A stretch of 36,649 nt of DNA, taken from positions 1 to 36,649 of the forward strand of contig NZ_FQVG01000027.1 of the NCBI RefSeq assembly GCF_900129265.1. Direction: 5' to 3'. The stretch is from Caloramator proteoclasticus DSM 10124 (GTDB taxonomy: Bacteria > Bacillota > Clostridia > Clostridiales > Caloramatoraceae). Both the position numbers and the translations under genes were made by a program. A model generated the notes under the pieces. That model saw only the letters and a program-made list of their open reading frames with translations, ran no database searches and had not been told where the DNA came from. Shown one piece after another: positions 25,133 to 34,848 of this stretch; the stretch's first letter is position 1, and each line of letters begins with the position of its first letter.

Positions 25133-26806
25133 CTAAAAAAGTCCTGTTATTCTGCCATTTTCATCTACATCTATCTTTTCTGCTGCAGGAACCTTAGGAA
25201 GCCCCGGCATCTTCATAATACTTCCAGTAATTGCAACTATAAAACCAGCACCTGCTGAAACATATACTTCCCTTACTGTTATCTTAAATCCCTCTGGTCT
25301 TCCAAGCTTTGTTGCATCATCACTCAATGAATACTGAGTTTTTGCCATACAAATAGGCAAGTTTCCAAATCCAAGCTTTTCAAGTTCTGCAATCTGCTTT
25401 TCTGCATCCTGTGTAAACACTGCATCTTCAGCACCATATATTCTTCTTGCTATTGTCTTAATCTTTTCCTTTATTGGCATATTTAAATCATAAGCAAAAT
25501 TCATACTGCTGTTCTTTTCTTCTATTAACCTTAGAACTTCCTCAGCCACTTCTATTCCGCCTTCTCCACCCTTTGCCCAAACTTCTGATACCTTAACATT
25601 AACACCAAGCTCTCTACACTTTTCCTTTACAAGCTCAATTTCTTCCTCTGTATCAGTTGGGAATCTATTCAAGGCAACAACAGCAGGAAGATTGAATACT
25701 CGTGTTATGTTTTCAACGTGCTTTAAAAGATTTGGAAGTCCCTTTTCAAGTGCCTCAAGATTCTTTTCACCTAACTTATCCTTTAAAACCCCTCCGTTAT
25801 ACTTAAGGGCCCTTACCGTAGCAACAATGACAACAGCACTTGGCTCAAGCCCTGCCATTCTGCACTTTATGTCAATAAACTTTTCCGCACCTAAGTCTGC
25901 TCCAAAGCCTGCCTCCGTTACAACATAATCTGCAAGATGAAGAGCCATCTTAGTTGCCATTATTGAATTACATCCGTGGGCAATATTTGCAAATGGTCCT
26001 CCGTGAACAAAGGCAGGTGTACCTCCTAATGTTTGAACTAAGTTAGGCTTTAGGGCATCCTTTAAAAGTGCTGCCATTGCCCCCTGTGCCCTTAAATCCC
26101 CCGCTGTAACAGGCTTACCTTCTCTATTATATGCAACAACTATTCTTGATAATCTTTCCTTTAGGTCATTTATATCCTTTGATAGACAGAATATTGCCAT
26201 AACCTCTGATGCAACAGTTATATCAAACCCATCCTCTCTTGGGACGCCATTAACCTTTCCTCCAAGCCCACTTACAATAAACCTTAGCTGCCTATCATTC
26301 ATATCAACGCATCTTCTCCAAGTAATTCTTCTTTGGTCTATGTTTAATTCATTCCCTTGATATATATGATTATCAAGCATTGCTGCAAGTAAATTATTTG
26401 CCGCACCAATTGCGTGGAAGTCACCTGTGAAGTGAAGATTAATATCCTCCATTGGAACAACCTGTGAGTAGCCTCCCCCTGCTGCTCCTCCCTTTATTCC
26501 AAATACAGGTCCAAGAGATGGTTCACGAAGTGCAACTGCAGTTCTCTTACCAAGTACTGTTAGAGCATCTGCAAGTCCAATTGAAGTTGTTGTTTTTCCT
26601 TCCCCTGCTGGAGTTGGATTTATCGCCGTAACTAAAATAAGCTTTCCGTTCCTACTTTTTTTGTTCTTTAAAATGTTGTAGTCAACCTTTGCCTTATACT
26701 TTCCATAAAGTTCAATCTCATCCTCTGTAATATCAAGCTTTTTGGCAATTTCCCTGATGTCTGAAAGCTTTGCCTCCTGTGCAATTTCAATATCCGTTTT
26801 AAACAT
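25133..26806 (-). CDS. fhs: Formate-tetrahydrofolate ligase
   Basis: This 557-residue enzyme activates formate with ATP onto tetrahydrofolate, giving 10-formyl-tetrahydrofolate. The ATP-binding loop [10 protein letters not shown] (residues 65-74) and the block [19 protein letters not shown] are intact. The length is typical (about 556). The gene is the first of a two-gene operon with folD and starts at an ATG behind GAGGAGGGCG. In clostridia the pair serves the methyl branch of the Wood-Ljungdahl pathway, purine fermentation or plain one-carbon supply; the rest of an acetogenesis cluster is not in the window. The 190-bp upstream gap shows no folate or ZTP riboswitch that I can recognise, and no clear promoter. 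Confidence 0.97.
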   Translation of the reverse strand: MFKTDIEIAQEAKLSDIREIAKKLDITEDEIELYGKYKAKVDYNILKNKKSRNGKLILVTAINPTPAGEGKTTTSIGLADALTVLGKRTAVALREPSLGPVFGIKGGAAGGGYSQVVPMEDINLHFTGDFHAIGAANNLLAAMLDNHIYQGNELNIDQRRITWRRCVDMNDRQLRFIVSGLGGKVNGVPREDGFDITVASEVMAIFCLSKDINDLKERLSRIVVAYNREGKPVTAGDLRAQGAMAALLKDALKPNLVQTLGGTPAFVHGGPFANIAHGCNSIMATKMALHLADYVVTEAGFGADLGAEKFIDIKCRMAGLEPSAVVIVATVRALKYNGGVLKDKLGEKNLEALEKGLPNLLKHVENITRVFNLPAVVALNRFPTDTEEEIELVKEKCRELGVNVKVSEVWAKGGEGGIEVAEEVLRLIEEKNSSMNFAYDLNMPIKEKIKTIARRIYGAEDAVFTQDAEKQIAELEKLGFGNLPICMAKTQYSLSDDATKLGRPEGFKITVREVYVSAGAGFIVAITGSIMKMPGLPKVPAAEKIDVDENGRITGLF

Positions 26807-26961
26807 AAACGCCCTCCTCTTATTTATATTACATAAATAAAGATACCGCCTACTCTCTATAAAATATATTCTACACTATTTAATTCTATCCTTCTATATC
26901 AATGTTTATAATATTTCAAAAAGTTATCAAATTTAGTAGTTGTCTTTTATGGAACCTCGAT

Positions 26962-26990
26962 AAAAAAGAGGGTTAGCTTACGCTAACCCT
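26962..26990 (-). terminator. Rho-independent terminator of the subtilase gene
   Basis: On the minus strand a 9-bp stem, AGGGTTAGC with GCTAACCCT (26982-26990 and 26969-26977), closes a 4-base loop and is followed by CTTTTTT. It begins six bases after the subtilase stop. Confidence 0.92.
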
Positions 26991-26996
26991 TTAAAA

Positions 26997-29900
26997 TTAT
27001 TTTGTATATTTAGCATATATATATCCAATCTTACCATTGTAATTTATCTTATACCATCCATTTACCTTTTCTAATACTGTAACCTGTGTATTCTTTCTTA
27101 TAGTTCCTAATCTACTATATTTTGCACCTGCTCCTTTTCTTACATTCAAGGCAATTGTTGTTGTTACCTTCTTTTCCTTTACATCATTATTGTATATAGT
27201 CTTTGTAGTTGGTTTTACATATTTAGCTGAAACGTATGCTATATCACCATTGTATATAATCTTATACCATCCATTTACTACCTCAAGGTATTCAACCTCT
27301 GCTCCATAGCTAAATGTTCCAAGTTTTTTACTATTTGTAGTCGCACTCTCTCTTATATTAAGTTTGCTTGCTATTACATTAATTATATTCTTGATAACTT
27401 CTGCTGGTTTTATTACATTTAGTTTTATTTCGTTTGAATTTACTCCATCTAATGTTGCATATATTTTAACTTCTCCGTGCTTTAATCCCTTTACCTTGTT
27501 TCCTGTTAAACTAATCAAAGATGAATCGGAAACTACATAATTAACTTCTGAAGTAACATCCTTTACTGTTCCATCTGAATAAGTTGCTGTAACTGTTAAA
27601 TTAGCTGTATTATTAAATAAGAAAGTATAATTATCTGCCTTTAATTCAAGACTCTTTACAACTGGCACCTTAACTTCAATATTTGAAGTAGCTTCAACAC
27701 CTTCTAATGAAGCTTTAACAGTCACATTTCCTGAGGAATCCTTTGGTGCTGTAAATAATCCCTTTTCAACTGTTCCAGCTGTACTTAACCAAACTGCTGT
27801 ATCTGTTACATCCGCTTCACTACCGTCAGAGTATTTTGCAACTGCCTTAAATTGTGCAGTTTCTCCTCTCTCTACAGCATTTTTATCTTTAGTTACTTCA
27901 ATTGAAACTATATGAGGTTTAACAAGGTTAACATTAACAGTCTTAGTTGATACATTGCCTGCCTCATCCTTTGCTGTAACTACGATTTCATATTGACCAT
28001 ACTCACTAAATGTTAATTCCTTTTCAAATTCACCGTTTTCATTTATTTTTACAACTTCATCATTAACCTTAACCCATTCAATCTTATCATTATCTGTAAC
28101 TCTTCCCTTTAAAGTAACCTTCTTTGTTTCAAATGTTGCGTTACTTTCTGGACTTGTTATTTCAATTACAGGGGCATTGCTATCTTTAATTATTTCAACT
28201 GTCTTTACTGTTTCAAATCCAAATAGGTCAACTGCTCTAAATGTAACTTTATTTACTCCATCCTTCAATTTAACATCATAAGTATATGACTTCGATACTC
28301 CATTTCCAACTTCGCTCTCTTCATAGGCGATTTGATTTCCATTTGCATAAAGTCTGTATCCAAATACCTCATCAGAAACATTTAGTTTAACAGTGTATTT
28401 ATCTACATCCTTAGATACCTTTACTTTACCATTATTAATTCCTTCAAGATCAAGTATTGGAGCAGTTGTATCAACATATACCTTATATGCATAGCTATTC
28501 TTATTACCTGCTAAATCTTCTACTTCAACATAAATTCTATTTACCCCGTCCTTTTCAAAATTTACTTGTGTAAAATACATATAAGCTAATCTTGGTTCAT
28601 CTGAATCTCCATCAAACATATACCAAAGTTCTACAGGTACTTCTTGCCCATTAATCTTTAGGCTCTTTACCATTTCGCTTACTTCACCTGAAAGCAATAC
28701 TTCTCTATTGTTAAACATTGAACCACTGTATCCTGGAGTTATGGTTGGCATTGTAGTATCTACTACTATCTTTACTTCGCCTTCTGTTATAAGCGAATTA
28801 TGTGCATACGCTCTAACTACTAACTTGTGTTCTCCTTCTGCTAATTCTTTGAATTCAAGCTTATTATTAGCCTCTAACTCTTCTCCATCAAAGAATACCT
28901 TAACGTCATCTACAAAATATCTAATAGAGTCATCAAATGTATACTCAATTGATACATCATTTTGATTTGTATAATATACTCTATCAACATTGAATTTAAT
29001 TAGTGAATTATCCACCTCTACTCTCTTAAGTTGGAAATTACCTGCATAATCAACTGCCACTATTTCAATTACATTTACTCCATTTTCAAGGTCAACAGAT
29101 AATTTTAGTTCATCTGTTGGCTTGAATTCTACTATATTATCATAGTTTCCATTTACAGCAACTAAGTAGTACATTATTCCTAAATTATCATTGCCTTTAA
29201 ACTCCAAGTCATACTTATTTAAGCCTGTTGGTTTATCTCCTGATAAAACTTCAACTTCAGGTTGTGTTAAGTCAACCTTTACAGGCATTGTAAGTTCTGT
29301 CCATTCTGCTCCTTCAAAATCAACTTTTCCTAAAAGTCTTATATAGTACTGTCCTTCAGGTGCTACATAGTATTCATCCTTTTCCTCGTTATAGAGCATT
29401 CCATCCCATGCCCAATCAAAATTGTACTTAGCTGGCAATTGTTCACTTGCTCTATTTTTCCTAATGTTCTTATCATAAGAAATAGTTCTTAAAACATTCT
29501 TATTGGAGTCTAATACCTCAATCTTAAATTCCTTTGCATTTCTTAAGAAAGAAACAAGAGGCATTACTCCATCTAACATAGAGTCTCCATTTGGTGAAAT
29601 TGCAATATATTTTGGATTTATAATTGGCATATCATATTCTTCATTATATCCCTCAACTCCTAAATAGTATCCCATTGGATCTACTAATGTTGTTTGGGCA
29701 TAATATGAATTTTCATCCCACATTGGTGCATCAAAAATTCTAACCTTATCCCACTCACCATAGAATCCCATATATGGCATTACTATTTCTGGATTTTTGC
29801 TATCCTTTTCTATTAAACTAATAAAACCTTCAACAAATATATTACTTGGTGCACTTTCAGGTACATTTAAAGTTACTGTTACTTCTTTTGTTTCATTTGG

Positions 29901-32093
29901 TACAACTGTAACTTCATTTTCACTAAATGAAATTGATGCACCCGTAAGTTTCATAGCGTTTGGATATAATAAACCATTTCTTTGATAAGTAGTTAAAACA
30001 CCATATTTATCTACTAAATTAAATGTATAAGTATCTTGACCAAAGTTAGTTAATTTTAACTTAAATGTTGTCTCCTTTGATACTTCCTTAAGTGCTGCAA
30101 CAGCTCTTCCACCTTCAGTACTTACTGTAACATTTGTCCTTATTGCTTTATCTACCTTAATTAATCCTGCACCCTGTTTTCTTGTTAAATATGGTAATCC
30201 TACCGCCTTATCTATCATTGGCTCTGCTGTATTTGTTAATAATCTCTTTGCAAGTTCAACAAATTCCCTTGGAGTTAATCCCATATTCTTTGATTTTAGG
30301 TATTGAACAACAAGTGCAACAGCTCCTGATGTATGAGGCGCTGCCATCGATGTACCACTCATTGTCTCATACTTATTTGCATTTACAGTTGAATAGATTT
30401 GTCCTCCTGGTGCTGTTAAATCCGGTTTAAAATTCAAATCAGGTGTTGGACCCCAAGATGAAAAATCTGACATTTTATTAGCATTTGTATTTGGTGCAAT
30501 TGCTTGCTTCCCTTGGAATTTAACCTTAACACCATTTTCTATATTGTTTAATAGCTTTACTCCATCTGCATTGTTTATAAAAACAGCAGGAATTTTAACT
30601 GATGGGTCTGTCGCCATATTAATATATGAATTATCTCCATCTCTGTTAAATACAATTACACCAACTGCACCTGCTGCTTGTGCATTTAGCTTCTTATCTA
30701 CAAAAGATATAGCTCCTCTTTTTATTAAAGCAATCTTTCCTGTTAAATCTTTTCCTTCAAAATCTTGAGGCAATCCTAAGTTACAATAAACAAGTTCATA
30801 TTCTCCCTTTAATACTCCAACTGGATCAATTTCTGATATAGTATAACCCATATCACCTGTTTCAGTGCCTAATACATATGTTAAAGCTGGAAGTCTTAAA
30901 TGTGTATTCTCTGATGATGCAACTTGTATAGTATCTGGGAATAAACCAGGTGAACCTACTATAGATGTATCTGGGTCCTGTGCATATGCTACATATGGAT
31001 AAGTTGAGTAATATGAATTACCTGCTGAAACAACAACTACAACCCCTGCATCTGTTGCATTTTTTATTGCTCTTTGTTCTGGGTCATCAGGCATTACAAA
31101 CCCTGCTGATGAACCTAAACTCATATTTATTACATCAGCACCGTGTTTTACAGAATCATCAATTGCTGCTGCAATATCATCAGTAAAGGCACCAGCATTT
31201 GTTGGATCATTTGAGAAAACCTTTAAAGCAAGAACTTGAGCCTCTGGTGCTACACCTTTAATTTCACCATTTGCAGCAACTATACCAGCAACATGCATTC
31301 CATGCATACTACCAGATTTATCAATTATGTCTGTATTCATATCTGCATAGTTATACCCGTATGGAACCTTATCTGTAAAGAACTTACCTGGTCCTTCTGT
31401 TATTGAATTTTTACTAAGCTTTGCCTTTGTTGGATCTGTTAGCTTCATATCCTTATGTGTATAGTCTATTCCTGTATCAACTATTGAAACAACAGTTCCC
31501 TCACCCTTAAATCCAAGTTCGTTCCAAACAGTTGGTGAGTTTGTAATATTAACAGCTGTTGACATATCAAGATAGTATTTGTTAGCAACTGTTACCTTTT
31601 TTACTCCCTTAATCTTTCTAATTGCATCTATGTCTCTATACTTAACAGTTAAACTAACACCATTTAAAACACTTTGATAAGTATGTCTAACTTTACCATA
31701 CTTACTAATTTGAGATATAAGTTTTGTTTGATTAGCCTTTACATCGTCAATTAACTGTTTATTGTTTTTTAAACTTACATTTTTTAAATTTGCCAAATCC
31801 AATGCAGTTGGATTATCAAATTCAACTATTACCCTTACATTGTCATTTTCTTTTGGTTCTGGTTTCATATTGTCAAAATTGTCATCAACTATTGATGCAT
31901 TACCAAACTTCTGAATTAATGCTCTTCTTGCATCAACTTCCTTAAAGTTTTTAAGATGCTTTTGCAATTTAAACTTTTGTACCAAATTTTCTTGATTTGC
32001 ACGTCTGTTTTCTGCTGCCTTCGTCATAGGCATTAAACTTGAAAACAAAAGAGCAACAGACAGCGTGAAGCTAATAAATTTCTTCATCTTCAT
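26997..32093 (-). CDS. Secreted multidomain subtilisin-like serine protease (S8) with C-terminal SH3 domains
   Basis: This 1698-residue protein begins with a signal peptide (MKMKKFISFTLSVALLFSSL, cleavage near residue 26). An I9-type propeptide follows (about 85-175). The S8 domain has D206 (IVDTG), H264 (HGMHVAG), oxyanion N359 (SAGN) and S582 (GTSMAAP). A PA domain is inserted before the serine (about 425-530). Then come an Fn3-like segment (about 660-780), several Ig-like repeats (about 950-1400), two BIG2-type domains (about 1400-1560) and two bacterial SH3 domains (about 1567-1625 and 1640-1698, each ending NGWYK..YNG..Y). The plan resembles lactocepin/C5a-peptidase proteases, but SH3 repeats replace an LPXTG anchor, so cell-wall binding is likely. 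It probably supplies peptides from extracellular protein. GGGGGATCGAT precedes the ATG. It is a single-gene unit. Confidence 0.95.
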   Translation of the reverse strand: MKMKKFISFTLSVALLFSSLMPMTKAAENRRANQENLVQKFKLQKHLKNFKEVDARRALIQKFGNASIVDDNFDNMKPEPKENDNVRVIVEFDNPTALDLANLKNVSLKNNKQLIDDVKANQTKLISQISKYGKVRHTYQSVLNGVSLTVKYRDIDAIRKIKGVKKVTVANKYYLDMSTAVNITNSPTVWNELGFKGEGTVVSIVDTGIDYTHKDMKLTDPTKAKLSKNSITEGPGKFFTDKVPYGYNYADMNTDIIDKSGSMHGMHVAGIVAANGEIKGVAPEAQVLALKVFSNDPTNAGAFTDDIAAAIDDSVKHGADVINMSLGSSAGFVMPDDPEQRAIKNATDAGVVVVVSAGNSYYSTYPYVAYAQDPDTSIVGSPGLFPDTIQVASSENTHLRLPALTYVLGTETGDMGYTISEIDPVGVLKGEYELVYCNLGLPQDFEGKDLTGKIALIKRGAISFVDKKLNAQAAGAVGVIVFNRDGDNSYINMATDPSVKIPAVFINNADGVKLLNNIENGVKVKFQGKQAIAPNTNANKMSDFSSWGPTPDLNFKPDLTAPGGQIYSTVNANKYETMSGTSMAAPHTSGAVALVVQYLKSKNMGLTPREFVELAKRLLTNTAEPMIDKAVGLPYLTRKQGAGLIKVDKAIRTNVTVSTEGGRAVAALKEVSKETTFKLKLTNFGQDTYTFNLVDKYGVLTTYQRNGLLYPNAMKLTGASISFSENEVTVVPNETKEVTVTLNVPESAPSNIFVEGFISLIEKDSKNPEIVMPYMGFYGEWDKVRIFDAPMWDENSYYAQTTLVDPMGYYLGVEGYNEEYDMPIINPKYIAISPNGDSMLDGVMPLVSFLRNAKEFKIEVLDSNKNVLRTISYDKNIRKNRASEQLPAKYNFDWAWDGMLYNEEKDEYYVAPEGQYYIRLLGKVDFEGAEWTELTMPVKVDLTQPEVEVLSGDKPTGLNKYDLEFKGNDNLGIMYYLVAVNGNYDNIVEFKPTDELKLSVDLENGVNVIEIVAVDYAGNFQLKRVEVDNSLIKFNVDRVYYTNQNDVSIEYTFDDSIRYFVDDVKVFFDGEELEANNKLEFKELAEGEHKLVVRAYAHNSLITEGEVKIVVDTTMPTITPGYSGSMFNNREVLLSGEVSEMVKSLKINGQEVPVELWYMFDGDSDEPRLAYMYFTQVNFEKDGVNRIYVEVEDLAGNKNSYAYKVYVDTTAPILDLEGINNGKVKVSKDVDKYTVKLNVSDEVFGYRLYANGNQIAYEESEVGNGVSKSYTYDVKLKDGVNKVTFRAVDLFGFETVKTVEIIKDSNAPVIEITSPESNATFETKKVTLKGRVTDNDKIEWVKVNDEVVKINENGEFEKELTFSEYGQYEIVVTAKDEAGNVSTKTVNVNLVKPHIVSIEVTKDKNAVERGETAQFKAVAKYSDGSEADVTDTAVWLSTAGTVEKGLFTAPKDSSGNVTVKASLEGVEATSNIEVKVPVVKSLELKADNYTFLFNNTANLTVTATYSDGTVKDVTSEVNYVVSDSSLISLTGNKVKGLKHGEVKIYATLDGVNSNEIKLNVIKPAEVIKNIINVIASKLNIRESATTNSKKLGTFSYGAEVEYLEVVNGWYKIIYNGDIAYVSAKYVKPTTKTIYNNDVKEKKVTTTIALNVRKGAGAKYSRLGTIRKNTQVTVLEKVNGWYKINYNGKIGYIYAKYTK

Positions 32094-32198
32094 ATCGATC
32101 CCCCTTTATTTATTTTTTAAATTGAATAAAATTAATTCATCCCTCCTTTTTCATTTTTTTCCTTTATTGTATTTATACTATATTTTTAAAACGATGAG

Positions 32199-32227
32199 TA
32201 TATATAATCGTTCGCAAATTATTCCAA
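32199..32227 (-). promoter_or_regulatory. Candidate promoter of the subtilase gene
   Basis: On the minus strand TTGGAA (32222-32227) and TATATA (32199-32204) are spaced by 17 bases. This leaves a leader of about 100 bases before the subtilase ATG. A short ACGAT/ATCGT inverted repeat flanks the -10 box and could be a control site. Confidence 0.45.
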
Positions 32228-32255
32228 ATTTGTATTACATTAATTTAACATCGAC

Positions 32256-32296
32256 AAAAAAAATAATAGGACGACAATTTTGTCGTCCTATTATTT
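32256..32296 (-). terminator. Rho-independent terminator of tRNA-Ser
   Basis: A perfect 16-bp stem (32261-32276 with 32281-32296, core AATAGGACGACA) closes an ATTT loop and runs into eight T on the minus strand. It lies 38 bases after the tRNA 3' end. Confidence 0.9.
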
Positions 32297-32333
32297 GCAT
32301 ATTTAAAAAATAATTTTAATAAATATTAAATCT

Positions 32334-32423
32334 TGGCGGAGAGAGTGGGATTTGAACCCACGGTACGGTTACCCGTACGCACGATTTCGAGTCGTGTGCA
32401 TTAGACCACTCTGCCATCTCTCC
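32334..32423 (-). tRNA. tRNA-Ser (anticodon CGA)
   Basis: On the minus strand the 90 bases fold as a class II tRNA. The acceptor stem is GGAGAGA with TCTCTCC, the anticodon loop CTCGAAA is framed by CACGA/TCGTG (anticodon CGA, reading UCG), and the long variable arm is GTACGG-GTAA-CCGTAC. The T arm is GTGGG-TTCAAAT-CCCAC, the discriminator is G and CCA is encoded. The long variable arm and the G discriminator fit serine. It has its own promoter and terminator. Confidence 0.97.
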
Positions 32424-32434
32424 ATCTAAATAAT

Positions 32435-32463
32435 ATGATATATGTATTATTTTTTAATGTCAA
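32435..32463 (-). promoter_or_regulatory. Promoter of tRNA-Ser
   Basis: On the minus strand a consensus TTGACA (32458-32463), a 17-base spacer and TATCAT (32435-32440) lie 12 bases before the tRNA. It is divergent from the PadR promoter, 20 bases away. Confidence 0.85.
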
Positions 32464-32482
32464 CATTTTATATTTAGTTAAC

Positions 32483-32511
32483 TTGTATTGTTTTTTCAAT
32501 AATGATATAAT
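32483..32511 (+). promoter_or_regulatory. Promoter of the padR-ABC exporter operon
   Basis: TTGTAT (32483-32488) and TATAAT (32506-32511) are spaced by exactly 17 bases. A palindrome overlaps the expected transcription start. Confidence 0.82.
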
Positions 32512-32515
32512 TTTA

Positions 32516-32532
32516 TTATCGATTTTCGATAA
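32516..32532. promoter_or_regulatory. Likely PadR operator
   Basis: TTATCGA and TCGATAA form a perfect inverted repeat around TTT, just after the -10 box. A dimeric repressor bound here would block transcription start, so autoregulation by the PadR-like gene is the simplest reading. Confidence 0.7.
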
Positions 32533-32557
32533 CGAATTTAGATAGGAGTGTTTATTA

Positions 32558-32866
32558 ATGGATAGCAAAATATTACGCAAACTTTTCCTTGGCTTTATCG
32601 AAATACACATACTTCACCACGCAAAAAAGAAACCCTTTTATGGTTCTTGGATGATAGAGGAACTTAAACACCACGGATATGATATAAGCCCTGGAACATT
32701 ATACCCAATTCTTCACACCCTCTGTAGAGAGGGACTTCTATCTGTAGAGGAACAAAACGTAAACGGAAAAATCAGAAAATACTACTCTATTACTAAAGAG
32801 GGTGAAGATGTGCTTATAAAAGCAAAAGAAAAGGCTTTAGAGCTTATTAATGAAATAGGAGGTTAA
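32558..32866 (+). CDS. PadR-family transcriptional regulator
   Basis: This 102-residue protein is a short PadR winged-helix repressor. It has the characteristic block YGSWMIEELKHHGYDISPGT-LYPIL-H (about residues 28-53), in which the 'SPGTLYPIL' helix recognises DNA, followed by a wing (GKIRKYYSIT) and one C-terminal dimerisation helix. TAGGAGTG precedes the ATG. It is the first gene of an operon with an ABC exporter, 4 bases before the ATPase gene, which fits a common PadR role as substrate-responsive repressor of an efflux pump. The ligand is unknown. Confidence 0.93.
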   Translation: MDSKILRKLFLGFIEIHILHHAKKKPFYGSWMIEELKHHGYDISPGTLYPILHTLCREGLLSVEEQNVNGKIRKYYSITKEGEDVLIKAKEKALELINEIGG

Positions 32867-32870
32867 AAAT

Positions 32871-33488
32871 ATGTTTGAAGTAAAAAATCTTAAATACAAA
32901 GATATACTCTATATTGACCACCTTAATATAAACAAAAACTCCGTCACATGCATAGTAGGGGAAAGCGGTAGCGGAAAAACAACTCTACTTAAAATGCTAA
33001 ATAATATAATAAGCCCTGATGAGGGGGAAATATATTTTAACAGAAAAGAAATAAACCAATACAACCCAATTGATTTAAGAAGAAGAGTGGTTATGCTTCC
33101 ACAAACTCCTATTATATATAAGGGAAGTATACTGGATAATATTTTAATAGGCAAAAAATTTTCTAAGTCTGAAATCTATGATATTAAAGAGATAGAAAAT
33201 CTTTTAGAAAAATTTAATGTAAATAAAAACCTAAATGAACCTGCTGAAAATTTATCTGGCGGAGAAAAACAAAGGGTTTGTTTAATTAGGGTACTTATAA
33301 TGAACCCTGAAGTTATACTTTTAGATGAGCCAACATCTGCTCTTGATGAAAATACAGAGGATTTAGTCATTAATTATGTAGTGGAATATGTAAAGAAAAA
33401 TAATAAGACTCTTATTATGGTAACTCACTCTAAGGAAATAGCAAAAAAATACTCTGACCACATAATTGAAATAACTAAAAGGAGATGA
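32871..33488 (+). CDS. ABC transporter ATPase, FetA/YbbL-like
   Basis: This 205-residue protein is a compact ABC ATPase. Walker A is GESGSGKTT (residues 30-38, lysine 36), the Q-loop region reads MLPQTP, the signature is LSGGEKQR, Walker B is VILLDEP and the switch histidine lies in MVTHS. All are intact. Together with the next gene it forms the two-component YbbL/YbbM (FetA/FetB) type, which in Escherichia coli was linked to iron export and oxidative stress resistance. A GGAGG lies directly before its ATG. It overlaps the frame of the permease by 4 bases if the permease's upstream ATG is used. Confidence 0.93.
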   Translation: MFEVKNLKYKDILYIDHLNINKNSVTCIVGESGSGKTTLLKMLNNIISPDEGEIYFNRKEINQYNPIDLRRRVVMLPQTPIIYKGSILDNILIGKKFSKSEIYDIKEIENLLEKFNVNKNLNEPAENLSGGEKQRVCLIRVLIMNPEVILLDEPTSALDENTEDLVINYVVEYVKKNNKTLIMVTHSKEIAKKYSDHIIEITKRR

Positions 33489-33493
33489 TTTAT

Positions 33494-34282
33494 TTGAATG
33501 GAGCTGTAAAATTATCAATAATGCAGGTATTGTCTGCCTATCTGTTTATACTAATTCTTCTTTTGATAGTTAAAAGGAGAGGCTTAAATAGAGAAAAGGA
33601 AATAATAATATCTACTACTCGAATGACTCTACAACTAATTTTAACAGGATATATTCTAACATATATATTAAAAAATCCAAATCCTTTTATAACCCTCCTT
33701 GTAATATCAATTATGGAGATTTTTGCAATACAAAACATAATAAAACGTTCTAAAACTAAACTTTCTTATGAACTTAAAAAAGTAGTTGTTTTTTCTATGA
33801 TAGTTGGAACATTATTTACACTGTTTTATTTTATTTTAATAGTCATAAACATTAAGCCTTGGTATAATCCTCAATACTTTATTCCTCTTGCTGGTATGAT
33901 AATAGGCAATTCTATGACAGGAATAAGCCTTGGAATAAACAAATTAATTGATGGATTTAAAAATCAAGTTGATGTAATTGAATGTTCACTAATGCTCGGT
34001 GCATCTCCTAAAGACGCCTGCAAACCAATATTAGATAATGCCTTTGATTCTGCAATACTACCTACTATAAACTCGATGGTTGGAATGGGAATAGTATTTT
34101 TACCTGGTATGATGACGGGACAAATACTATCAGGCTCTTCGCCCTTAGTTGCAATAGAATATCAAATTGCTATTATGCTTGGTATTTTAGGTAGTGTATC
34201 AATAAGCGTAATTATATTCCTATTATTTGGTTATAAAACCTTCTTTAATAACAGAATGCAAATTAAAAGAGAGGAACTATAA
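33494..34282 (+). CDS. ABC transporter permease, FetB/YbbM (UPF0014) family
   Basis: This 262-residue membrane protein has about seven hydrophobic segments and the UPF0014 hallmarks: RMTLQLILTGYIL early, PLAGMIIGNSMTG in the middle, and the conserved cytoplasmic loop ECSLMLGASPKDA followed by MVGMGIVFLPGMMTGQILSG. An ATG at 33485 touches the AAAGGAG ribosome binding site, so the TTG at 33494, 9 bases after it, is the likelier start. It pairs with the ATPase gene just upstream. Metal (iron) export is the family's best-known role; the PadR control in front could mean another substrate. Its 3' end overlaps the convergent tadA gene by 6 bases. Confidence 0.92.
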   Translation: MNGAVKLSIMQVLSAYLFILILLLIVKRRGLNREKEIIISTTRMTLQLILTGYILTYILKNPNPFITLLVISIMEIFAIQNIIKRSKTKLSYELKKVVVFSMIVGTLFTLFYFILIVINIKPWYNPQYFIPLAGMIIGNSMTGISLGINKLIDGFKNQVDVIECSLMLGASPKDACKPILDNAFDSAILPTINSMVGMGIVFLPGMMTGQILSGSSPLVAIEYQIAIMLGILGSVSISVIIFLLFGYKTFFNNRMQIKREEL

Positions 34283-34723
34283 TCCTCTCTTTTTTCTAAA
34301 AAAATTACTTAAAAGTTCTGCACACTCCTTAGAAAGCACTCCTCCTATAACCTCTATCCTATGATTCAATCTCTCATCGTAGGCTATATTATAAAGTGTT
34401 CCACAGGCACCAAATCTTTTATCATAGGCTCCAAAAACCAGCCTTTTTATTCTGCTATTTACAAGTGCTCCAGCACACATAACACAGGGCTCTAAAGTTA
34501 CATATATTTCACAGTCAATAAGCCTCCATCCACCCAACGTTTTACAGGCTTCCTTTATTGCAATTATCTCTGCGTGGGCTGTTGCATCCTTTAAAGTTTC
34601 CCTTAAATTATGTCCTCTTCCTATTATTTTCCCATCCTTAACAATCACAGCACCAACTGGAACCTCATCTAAATATAGGCATTTTTTTGCTTCCTTAATA
34701 GCCTCATTCATAAAATACTCCAT
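34277..34723 (-). CDS. tadA: tRNA-specific adenosine deaminase
   Basis: This 148-residue zinc enzyme deaminates the wobble adenosine (A34) of tRNA-Arg(ACG) to inosine. The active site is intact: HAE with H50 and catalytic E52, and PCVMC with zinc ligands C80 and C83. The late block ACGTLYNIAYDERLNHR is also typical of TadA rather than of free-nucleoside deaminases. A TTG 12 bases upstream (34735) is possible, but GGGTGATG fits the ATG at 34723. It is transcribed alone and converges on the ABC permease gene. Confidence 0.94.
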   Translation of the reverse strand: MEYFMNEAIKEAKKCLYLDEVPVGAVIVKDGKIIGRGHNLRETLKDATAHAEIIAIKEACKTLGGWRLIDCEIYVTLEPCVMCAGALVNSRIKRLVFGAYDKRFGACGTLYNIAYDERLNHRIEVIGGVLSKECAELLSNFFRKKRGL

Positions 34724-34848
34724 AACATCACCCAAAGATATTATAAATTATGTTAATAATAAAATAAACACAATTATAACGACAATTACTTTACTTTAAT
34801 AATTTTTTTTTGGTAATATATAATTAATAAAACAAAAGGGGTGATTAT

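Noticed and set aside
26807-26996. Folate or ZTP riboswitch in front of fhs
   Set aside because: I found no conserved ZTP or tetrahydrofolate riboswitch core in this short AT-rich stretch.
32117-32155. Very short upstream reading frames (MKKEG and MN) in the subtilase leader
   Set aside because: They arise from purine-rich sequence with ATG triplets; too short to distinguish from chance.
32401-32610. 69-codon minus-strand frame over the tRNA and padR start
   Set aside because: It overlaps the tRNA gene, its promoter and the padR operator and has no coding character.
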